Source: Trueperaceae bacterium (GTDB taxonomy: Bacteria > Deinococcota > Deinococci > Deinococcales > Trueperaceae). From it: a stretch of 7,806 nucleotides of DNA. A program made the position numbers and the translations under genes. Each line of letters opens with the position of its first letter. Positions within the stretch are counted from its first letter, which is position 1. Location of the stretch: NCBI GenBank assembly GCA_007121175.1, contig SKMG01000037.1:1-7806 (forward strand), written 5' to 3'. Shown here one piece after another: positions 1 to 5,892 of the stretch. The notes under the pieces are model-generated. The model did not search any database, was not told the DNA's origin, and saw only the letters and a list, made by a program, of their open reading frames with translations.

Positions 1-1313
1 CCCACGCTGCCTAGGCCGGGGCCGACGTTGCCGACGGTCGCGGCGGAGGCGGTGAAGGCGGTGACGAAATCGGCGCCCAGGTAGATCAGCAGGGTCGTCG
101 AGATCGCGAGCATGAAGGAGTAGAGCGTGATGAAGGCGGCGATGGCGCGCAGCACCTCCTCGGAGATGGTGCGGGCGCCGACCCGTAGCGGCAGGACCGC
201 CCGCGGGTGCAGCGCCCGATGCACTTCTCGCACCGTGTGGGCGCCGACGATCAGCCACCGCATCACCTTGATGCCGCCGGCGGCCGAGCCGGCCGAGCCG
301 CCGATGAACATGAGCAGGACCAGCGTGACGCGGGCGCGGTCGGGCCAGAAGTCGAAGTCCGCCGACGCGTAGCCCGTGGTGGTCAGGATCGAGATGGTCT
401 GGAAGAAGCCGTGCCGCAGCGCCTCGCCGCCGCCGTAGAGCGGCACCAGGTGCAGGCTCAACAGCGAGCCCGCGACCACGACGATCGCCACGTAGGTGCG
501 CAGCTCCGGGTCCCGCCACAGGTCGCGCGGGCGGCCCATGAATGCCCGGAACAGTAGGGCGAAGTTCACGGCCGCGAGCGTCATGAACACGATCGCGACC
601 AGGTCGACCGCCAGGCCGTACGCCTCGAAGGAGCGTGCCTCGGGCGAGAAGCCCGCAGCCGACACGGTCGTGAAGGCGTGTGCGACGGCCTCATAAGGCT
701 CCATCCCCGCCAGCACGTAGCCGAAGGCGCACGCGGCCGAGAGCGACACGTACAGCGCCAGCACGGCTAGCGCGGTGTTGCGCAGCCGCGGCGTGAGTCG
801 CTCCTCGGTCGGGCCGGGCAGCTCGGCGTGGAAGATCTGCCTCCCAGCGATCGCGAGCTGCGGGAACACCGCCACGAAGACCACCACGATGCCGATGCCT
901 CCCACCCACTGGGTGAAGGCGCGCCACATGAACAGGGCCGGCGGCACGCCGGTGAAGTCGACGATGGCGGTGGCGCCGGTCGCGGTGAAGCCCGACATCG
1001 ACTCGAACAGCGCGTTGAGTGGTTCGATGCCTGCCCCCATCAGGTACGGGATGGTTCCGACGACGGGGATGAGCGACCACAGCACCAGCACGCCCATGAG
1101 CGCCTCGCGGCGGCTCGGCTCTTGGTCGGGTCGGCCGATCAGCCGCAGCGGGACACCGAGCGCTCCCGCCACCGCGGCCGTGACCAGGAACGGCAGGGGC
1201 GGGTCGCCGATGATGGTGGCGTAGAGCGAGAAGCCGATCAGGGCCAGGCAGAGTGCCAGCAGCCCGATGCTGACGACGTAGGTGGCGAAGCGCCCACGCC
1301 GACCGCGGGGCAT
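1..1313 (-). CDS. trkH: Trk potassium uptake pore subunit TrkH (3' end cut by window edge)
   Basis: This is the membrane pore of a Trk/Ktr/HKT-superfamily potassium transporter. It moves K+ inward across the cytoplasmic membrane and is gated by the TrkA ring encoded just upstream. My translation gives 437 residues. All four pore-loop repeats are visible, each with its filter glycine: FESMSGFTATGAT at 103-115 (G113), FTTVSAAGFS at 214-223 (G221), FQTISILTTTGY at 304-315 (G314) and ASAATVGNVGPG at 422-433. Further family landmarks are FHAELPGP at 161-168 with TPRLRNTA at 174-181, and GGSAGSAAGGIKVMRW at 338-353. Hydrophobic helices run throughout, the first at about residues 9-34. TrkH proteins are usually about 480-490 residues, so only some 50 C-terminal residues should lie outside the window. 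The ATG follows the trkA stop after one base (TGAGATG), which suggests translational coupling. There is no convincing Shine-Dalgarno. The identity is secure; the ion selectivity (K+ only versus K+/Na+) is inferred from the family. Confidence 0.96.
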   Translation of the reverse strand, partial: MPRGRRGRFATYVVSIGLLALCLALIGFSLYATIIGDPPLPFLVTAAVAGALGVPLRLIGRPDQEPSRREALMGVLVLWSLIPVVGTIPYLMGAGIEPLNALFESMSGFTATGATAIVDFTGVPPALFMWRAFTQWVGGIGIVVVFVAVFPQLAIAGRQIFHAELPGPTEERLTPRLRNTALAVLALYVSLSAACAFGYVLAGMEPYEAVAHAFTTVSAAGFSPEARSFEAYGLAVDLVAIVFMTLAAVNFALLFRAFMGRPRDLWRDPELRTYVAIVVVAGSLLSLHLVPLYGGGEALRHGFFQTISILTTTGYASADFDFWPDRARVTLVLLMFIGGSAGSAAGGIKVMRWLIVGAHTVREVHRALHPRAVLPLRVGARTISEEVLRAIAAFITLYSFMLAISTTLLIYLGADFVTAFTASAATVGNVGPGLGSV

Positions 1314-1314
1314 C

Positions 1315-2664
1315 TCAGATGACCGTACCGCGCTCTTGCCGGTCCAGCCAGGCCTCGACGGCGTCGACGTTGTCCGGCGTGGTGATCAGGAACAGGTGGT
1401 CGCCGGGCTGGATGCTGGTATCGCCGGTCGGCACGATGGCGCGGTTCTTGCGCAGGATCGCGCCGATCAGCGAGTTGCGAGGCGCCCCGAGTTCGAACAC
1501 GCGGCCGGCTTTGGCCTGCTGCGGGAAGGTGACCTCCATGACCTCGGCTCGGTCCTCGATGGTCGCGAGATGGTCGACCTCGTCGAGCCGTAGCCAGTTG
1601 ATCACCTCCTGCAGCGCGGCAGTGCGCGGCGTCAGCGGCGCGTCGATGCCGACGCGCTCAAACAGGCGCCGGTTGCGCGTCCGGCTGACCCGGGTGACCA
1701 CCTTGGGGATGCCGAGCTGCTTCGATAACAGCGAGATCAGGAGGTTCGCGGCGTCGTCGGCGGTCACCGCCACCACCACGTCGACGTCCTCGATGCGTTC
1801 TTGCTCGAGCAGCTCGAGGTCGGTACCGTCGCCGCGCAACACCAACGCCTTGGGCAGCAGGCCTGCGAGCTTCTCGGTGCGAGCCTCGTCCGACTCGATG
1901 ATGGTGACGTCGAGACCGTAGTCGAGCAGCTCCTCGCTCACCATGAAGCCGACGTTGCCGCCGCCGATCACGGCGACGCGCTGGCGCCGGCGGCTCGGAG
2001 CGAAGCGCGCCTCGATCCGGCGCACTCCCTCACCGGTGCCCATGAACACGACCTTGTCGCCGATGTGCAGGTGGTTCTCTCCGGTGGGAACCACGAAGGC
2101 GTCACCCCGCAGCAGGGCGGCCACCAGCACGCCCTCTGGGAGCTTGATCTGAGAGAGCGACTCCTCCAGGTAAGGATCGCCCGGCTCCATGCGGTACTCC
2201 ACCAGCTTGACGCGCCCGCCGGCGAAGGAGCCGGTGTCGAGCGCGCGCGGGACCCGGACGATCTCCACGATCTGCTGCGCCAGCGTCCGCTGCGGCCACA
2301 GGATCCGGTCGATCGTCAGGCCGATCGTCTCCATCGCGCCCCGTGGCCGGAAGGCATCGACGTAGCGCTGTCGGGTCACGAAGGCCATCGTCTCCTTGGC
2401 GCCCAACCCCTTCGCCGCCAAGCAGGCGAGCACGTTGATGTCGTCGTTGAGGGTGCAGGCGATGAAGGCGTCGGCGCCGTCGACGCCGGCCAAGCGTAGG
2501 TCGTCCGGATCGGCGCCATTGCCGCGGAGGAAGCGCACGTCGAGGTGTTCGAAGGCCTCGCCGCGCCCCTCATCCTGATCGATGACGGTCACGTTGTGAG
2601 AGCGATGCAGAGCGCCGGAGACCAGCACGCCGATCTCGCCGCCGCCGACCAGGACCACGTTCAT
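1315..2664 (-). CDS. trkA: Trk potassium transporter NAD-binding regulatory subunit TrkA
   Basis: This is the cytoplasmic peripheral subunit that binds NAD(H)/nucleotides and gates TrkH. The 449 residues match the usual full-length two-RCK TrkA (about 450-460). The first TrkA-N Rossmann domain has GGGEIG at 7-12 and the acidic residue D29 at the end of strand 2 (TVIDQDE), then RGNGADPDDLRLAG at 47-60. A TrkA-C domain follows (about 140-220, with VVPTGENHLHIGDKV). The second Rossmann domain has GGGNVG at 234-239, E257 in TIIESDE and RGDGTDLELLEQ at 277-288. The second TrkA-C domain (about 370-440) has the matching IVPTGDTSIQPGDH. Both nucleotide motifs are intact, so both halves look competent. 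The first acidic residue is Asp and the second Glu, so ligand preference could differ between halves. The ATG at 2664 begins the first beta strand, so the start is secure. The stop lies one base before trkH. No Shine-Dalgarno is seen before the start; a promoter-like element sits close upstream. Confidence 0.97.
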   Translation of the reverse strand: MNVVLVGGGEIGVLVSGALHRSHNVTVIDQDEGRGEAFEHLDVRFLRGNGADPDDLRLAGVDGADAFIACTLNDDINVLACLAAKGLGAKETMAFVTRQRYVDAFRPRGAMETIGLTIDRILWPQRTLAQQIVEIVRVPRALDTGSFAGGRVKLVEYRMEPGDPYLEESLSQIKLPEGVLVAALLRGDAFVVPTGENHLHIGDKVVFMGTGEGVRRIEARFAPSRRRQRVAVIGGGNVGFMVSEELLDYGLDVTIIESDEARTEKLAGLLPKALVLRGDGTDLELLEQERIEDVDVVVAVTADDAANLLISLLSKQLGIPKVVTRVSRTRNRRLFERVGIDAPLTPRTAALQEVINWLRLDEVDHLATIEDRAEVMEVTFPQQAKAGRVFELGAPRNSLIGAILRKNRAIVPTGDTSIQPGDHLFLITTPDNVDAVEAWLDRQERGTVI

Positions 2665-2673
2665 CGGCTGGGC

Positions 2674-2702
2674 ATCGTACTGCTGCTAGGGCGTCTTGTA
2701 CA
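2674..2702 (-). promoter_or_regulatory. candidate promoter for trkA-trkH
   Basis: In the 79-bp gap between lnt and trkA, reading the minus strand, TGTACA (2697-2702) is followed after 17 bases by TACGAT (2674-2679). Each hexamer matches the sigma-70-type consensus at four of six positions, and the spacing is optimal. The -10 hexamer ends 9 bases before the trkA ATG, so transcription would start within about two or three bases of the start codon. That fits the lack of a Shine-Dalgarno. The call rests on sequence inspection only. Confidence 0.4.
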
Positions 2703-2743
2703 GGGCGCGCGCTCTTTGCGAGCGTGGCGGCGCCGGAGCGCTA

Positions 2744-4291
2744 TCACGTCGCGCGCCGGACCAGCGCCACGCTCGAGACCAGCAGCGTCGTCGCCAGCAG
2801 CGCCCAGGGCCAGTGGTGGCCGTAGCGGACGAAGGGGGTCAGCTCGTCGCGCAGGTCGAAGCGTACCGCCAGGTGACCCGACGTGAAGCGCTGGTATTCG
2901 GCCGTGAGCCTGCCGAAGGGGTCGACCGCCCCGGTGATGCCGTCGTTGGCCGCGCGCAGCAGGTAGCGCCTGGTCTCGATCGCCCGCATGCGGCCCATGT
3001 CGAGGTGCTGGCGCGCACCGTCGCCGCGGGCGAACCAGGCGTCGTTGGTGATCACCACCAGCACCTGCGCTCCGGCCGCCACCATCTCGGCGCTCACGGC
3101 CGGGAACACCGACTCGTAGCAGATGGCGGTCGCCAGGGGGCCGAGCCGTGATTCGAGCGGCACGGGACCAGGGCCGGGGCTGGTGCTCACCATCATCGGC
3201 AGGTTGAGCGTGGCGAAGACGGCTCGGTAGAGTCCGTCGAGCGAAGCGATCAGCGGCCAGCGCTCGCCGAACGGTACCAGCACGTGCTTGTCGTAGCGGC
3301 CTCCGAGTTGGCCACCTTCCATGGCATAGGCGCTGTTGTAGGAGCGCGCGCGCCCCGAGTCCGGATCGAGGTCGCGGCCGCGACCGCCGATGACGAAGGT
3401 CGAGCCCGGCGCCGTGGCCTGGATGCGCTGTCGCAGGTCTTCGTTCACCGCCCCATCGAGGTCGTAGCCGGCCAGTGCCCCTTCGGGCCAGATCACCAGG
3501 TCGGGCGGGGCGGCCATGCCGGAGACCCCGAGTTCGGTGATGGCGAGGTGCACCTCGAGTTCACGCGAGACCCCGACCGCCCGCCCGAACGGGTCGACGT
3601 TGCCCTGCACCAGCAAGGCGGTGTACGGAAGCGTGCCGGGCTGCGGCGGTACGACGCGGGCTCCCCACCACCACCCAGCGACGATCAGGGCCACCGTCGC
3701 CAGCGCCGGCAGCACACCGGTCCAGGCGGGGGCGTGGCGGCTTGCCGGCCGTTCGGCCAGCACGAACGGTGCCGCCAGCGCCGCAGCCAGCGCCGCGGTG
3801 AGCAGCGACAGGCCGGTCACGCCCACCAGCGAGGCCGCCTGCGCCACGGGCGTGTCGAGCCAGACGTAGCCGAGCGTGCCCCAGGGGAAGCCGAAGTAGC
3901 CCTGGCTCCGGAGCCACTCCACCAGCACCCACAGCGGCGGCAGCAGCCACAGGGCGGCGGCGCCGCGTCCGGCGACGAGCCGGGCCGTCCAGCCCACCAG
4001 CCCCCAGATGGCGGCCAGCACGGCGAGCATCAACGGGTAGAGGACCCAGAAGAACGGGCCGAGGAAGTCCGGCGCCGAGAAGGACAGCGGCAGCCACATC
4101 ACGTAGACGCCGAAGAAGCCGAGCGCGAACAGCGCGCCTACCCAGAATGACGCTCTGGGCGTCTCGGCCCGCGCGATCAGCGCGAACGGCACCGCCAGCA
4201 CCGCCGCGAACGGCCACATGCCGGTGGGCGGCAGCGCGGCCGCGAGGACCACACCGGACGCCATGGCGAGCAGCGCGGGCATCAGGCTCAT
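2744..4291 (-). CDS. lnt: apolipoprotein N-acyltransferase Lnt
   Basis: Lnt is an integral inner-membrane enzyme that transfers an acyl chain from a phospholipid to the N-terminal cysteine of diacylated apolipoproteins, the last step of lipoprotein maturation. Numbering from the ATG at 4291 (515 residues, normal for the family), about seven hydrophobic helices fill residues 3-210. They include the conserved FPWGTLGY at 135-142. The periplasmic nitrilase-like domain follows, then one last helix (about 493-511). The catalytic triad is visible: E270 in WPEG, K335 in YDKHVLVPFGE and C391 in ICYES. The accessory residues E343, Y392 and E393 are also present, as are QGNVDP at 229-234 and TNDAWF at 415-420. 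The start is uncertain. A GTG at 4309 overlaps the upstream peptidase stop as GTGA and would add six residues. The ATG at 4291 has GGAG nine bases upstream (4301-4304), so I prefer it. Either way the gene is tightly coupled to the peptidase gene. Confidence 0.96.
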   Translation of the reverse strand: MSLMPALLAMASGVVLAAALPPTGMWPFAAVLAVPFALIARAETPRASFWVGALFALGFFGVYVMWLPLSFSAPDFLGPFFWVLYPLMLAVLAAIWGLVGWTARLVAGRGAAALWLLPPLWVLVEWLRSQGYFGFPWGTLGYVWLDTPVAQAASLVGVTGLSLLTAALAAALAAPFVLAERPASRHAPAWTGVLPALATVALIVAGWWWGARVVPPQPGTLPYTALLVQGNVDPFGRAVGVSRELEVHLAITELGVSGMAAPPDLVIWPEGALAGYDLDGAVNEDLRQRIQATAPGSTFVIGGRGRDLDPDSGRARSYNSAYAMEGGQLGGRYDKHVLVPFGERWPLIASLDGLYRAVFATLNLPMMVSTSPGPGPVPLESRLGPLATAICYESVFPAVSAEMVAAGAQVLVVITNDAWFARGDGARQHLDMGRMRAIETRRYLLRAANDGITGAVDPFGRLTAEYQRFTSGHLAVRFDLRDELTPFVRYGHHWPWALLATTLLVSSVALVRRAT

Positions 4292-4305
4292 GCTAACGCG
4301 CTCCG

Positions 4306-5457
4306 TCACGCCTCGGCGAGCAGGGCCGCCACCAGCCCCAGGCGGTCGAGCGTCTCCGGCACGCGGACGTGCTCGTCGCTGGTGTGCGCGCCGCCGCCGA
4401 CCGATCCGAGCCCGTCGAGCGTCGGCACGCCGAGCGCCGAGGTGTAGTTGCCATCGGAGCCGCCCCCAACGACCGAGCCGCCGACCGTCCAGCCCGCCGC
4501 GGCGGCCAGCTGCCGAGCGCGCTCGAGCAGCGCCTGGTTCGCCGTGTTCGGCTCCATCGGCGGCCGGTTGAGGCCGCCTTCCACCTCGGTGCGCACGCGC
4601 GGGTCGCGCAGCGCGTAGCCGCGCACCGCCGCGTCGACGCGTTCGGCCTCGGCGAGGTTCAACACCCGCACGTCGACGACCAGCTCGGCGCGTTCGGTGA
4701 CGACGTTGCTGGCGGTCCCGGCGCGCGCTACGGTCGGCGTCACCGTGGTGCCGGCCTCGTCGTCTCCCAGACCGACGAGCTCGAGCACCAGATGCGCCAG
4801 CTCGACCAGCGCGCTCGCGCCCTCGTGCGGCGCCAGGCCCGCGTGCGACGCACGGCCATGCAGCGTGATCCGGTAGCCGGCGACGCCCTTGCGGCCGACC
4901 TTCAGCGCACCATCGTCGCGGCTCGGTTCCAGCACCAGCACGCGCTGGTGCTGCCTCGCCTCGCGCTCGATGAGCGCGCGGCTGGCACGCGAGCCGATCT
5001 CCTCATCGGGTGTCACGAGCAGCGTGAGCGGACCGGCGGGGGAGAGGCCGGCGGCTCCGAGCAGGCGCGGCGCCAGCAGCGCGGTGACGATACCGGCCTT
5101 CATGTCGAGCACTCCCGGCCCGGCTGCGACGTCGTCGCGCAGCTCGAACGGACGCCCGAAGCTGCCGCGCGGATGGACCGTGTCGTAGTGGCACAGCAGC
5201 AGCGTGCCGGGCCCCGGTACGCCCTGACCGTAGCGCGCCAGCAGCACGTCGCCGACGGGCGCGGGCTCGCTCGAGCGCGCGCCCTCGCGCCGCACCAGCC
5301 AACCGTCCGCCTCCAGCAGCGGCTGGAGGCAGTCGACGAAGGCGCTCGCGCCCTCGGTGTCACCCGAGGGCGTCTCATGGCGCACCAACGCCTCGAGCGC
5401 CTCCACGAAGGCGTCGCGATGCTGGTGGGCGAGCTGGCGCAGCTGGGCCGGATCCAT
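4306..5457 (-). CDS. M20-family zinc metallopeptidase, glutamate carboxypeptidase (CPG2-like) type
   Basis: This is a predicted co-catalytic dizinc exopeptidase or amidohydrolase of family M20. The 383 residues fit the family. Counting from the ATG at 5457, the full active-site set is present: H90 and D92 in HYDTVH, bridging D118 in LDMKAG, catalytic E152 and ligand E153 in TPDEEIGS, ligand E177 in LEPS, and ligand H358 in GGGAHTSDEHV. The dimerisation domain begins near GRASHAG (201-207), where H205 corresponds to the active-site histidine contributed across the dimer. GGGSDGN at 331-337 is typical of the CPG2/M20 group. No signal peptide is visible, so it is probably cytoplasmic. The substrate cannot be told; a C-terminal Glu/Asp, a folate or a dipeptide are possible. 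The frame stays open upstream to 5595, but those 46 residues are Arg/Ala-rich, lie over the TPR gene and lack M20 similarity, so I reject that longer start. A GAAGGG lies just before the ATG, but only one base away. The stop overlaps the lnt GTG by four bases. Confidence 0.92.
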   Translation of the reverse strand: MDPAQLRQLAHQHRDAFVEALEALVRHETPSGDTEGASAFVDCLQPLLEADGWLVRREGARSSEPAPVGDVLLARYGQGVPGPGTLLLCHYDTVHPRGSFGRPFELRDDVAAGPGVLDMKAGIVTALLAPRLLGAAGLSPAGPLTLLVTPDEEIGSRASRALIEREARQHQRVLVLEPSRDDGALKVGRKGVAGYRITLHGRASHAGLAPHEGASALVELAHLVLELVGLGDDEAGTTVTPTVARAGTASNVVTERAELVVDVRVLNLAEAERVDAAVRGYALRDPRVRTEVEGGLNRPPMEPNTANQALLERARQLAAAAGWTVGGSVVGGGSDGNYTSALGVPTLDGLGSVGGGAHTSDEHVRVPETLDRLGLVAALLAEA

Positions 5458-5464
5458 GCCCTTC

Positions 5465-5470
5465 AGTCTA
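5465..5470 (-). promoter_or_regulatory. possible -10 element for the peptidase gene
   Basis: TAGACT on the minus strand ends 7 bases before the peptidase ATG, a spacing suited to a leaderless transcript. Its first three bases are also the TPR-gene stop codon, so only the final T is unconstrained. No -35 is recognisable. Read-through from the TPR gene is equally likely. Confidence 0.2.
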
Positions 5471-5833
5471 GGCCGAGCGCCTGCCGCGCTGGGTGCGTCG
5501 GGCGTCGCGAGCAGGCAGGCGCGGGCGCTCGCGGTCGGCCCGCCACAGCGTCTCCGCCAGCTGGCGCACGCTCGGTTCGCGCGTGGTTCGGGCATAGGAG
5601 TAGCCGAGCTGGAGATCGGCGCGCGCGCCTCGCGGATCGACCTCGATCGCCGCCTGGTAGCGCGCCAGGTAGACCTGCGCGAGCAGCACGTCGCGCATCC
5701 GTTGCGGCTTCACCGCGTGCAGATCGCGCAGCGCCTCCGCGAAGGCGGCCAGGGCGGCGCGCACGTCGCCGCGCTCGAGCAGCGCCTTGCCTCGCTTGTA
5801 GTGGCGTGCCGCGTTGTAGAGCAGCTCGCGCAT
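5468..5833 (-). CDS. small TPR-like protein of unknown function
   Basis: I do not recognise a named family for this 121-residue protein. Residues 6-39 (YNAARHYKRGKALLERGDVR, then AALAAFAEALRDL) follow the tetratricopeptide helix-turn-helix pattern of small and large hydrophobic positions. A second helical pair is plausible at about 47-66 and 70-100 (QLGYSYA, then VRQLAETLWRADR). TPR repeats usually form protein-binding scaffolds, so a binding role is an inference only. There is no signal peptide or membrane segment. The last 20 residues are strongly basic (many Arg). I chose the ATG at 5833 because helix 1 begins directly after it. The frame is open to 5896, but those 21 extra residues are Arg/Gly-rich and would overlap the transporter stop. 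No Shine-Dalgarno is visible. TAGACT lies 7 bases before this ATG. The stop is 10 bases from the peptidase start, which suggests co-transcription. Confidence 0.72.
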   Translation of the reverse strand: MRELLYNAARHYKRGKALLERGDVRAALAAFAEALRDLHAVKPQRMRDVLLAQVYLARYQAAIEVDPRGARADLQLGYSYARTTREPSVRQLAETLWRADRERPRLPARDARRTQRGRRSA

Positions 5834-5840
5834 GGCGCCG

Positions 5841-5846
5841 AGTCTA
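5841..5846 (-). promoter_or_regulatory. candidate -10 element for the TPR gene (leaderless start)
   Basis: TAGACT on the minus strand ends exactly 7 bases before the ATG at 5833. It fits TANNNT and lies in a noncoding 59-bp gap, so coding constraint does not explain it. A -35 is at best weak (CTGCCG, 16 bases upstream, three of six matches). With no Shine-Dalgarno present, initiation at or next to the start codon is plausible. Confidence 0.4.
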
Positions 5847-5848
5847 CC

Positions 5849-5883
5849 GCGGCGGCCGGCTCGGCAGCGTGGCGGCGGCCGGC
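5849..5883. repeat. 12-bp direct repeat in the transporter-TPR gap
   Basis: The exact 12-mer GCGGCGGCCGGC occurs at 5849-5860 and again at 5872-5883, 23 bases apart, inside the 59-bp noncoding gap 5834-5892. The unit is pure G+C and low complexity, so chance or slippage is a reasonable explanation. Its position just upstream of the candidate -10 leaves open a regulatory role. Confidence 0.45.
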
Positions 5884-5892
5884 GCCCGCTGA

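Noticed and set aside
2708..2726. Possible terminator hairpin after lnt
   Set aside because: The stem is only 7 bp with a G.T pair, and no T-run follows on the minus strand, so I could not support a terminator.
5458..5595. 46-residue N-terminal extension of the M20 peptidase
   Set aside because: The extension is Arg/Ala-rich, overlaps the TPR gene and lies outside M20 similarity, which begins right after the ATG at 5457.
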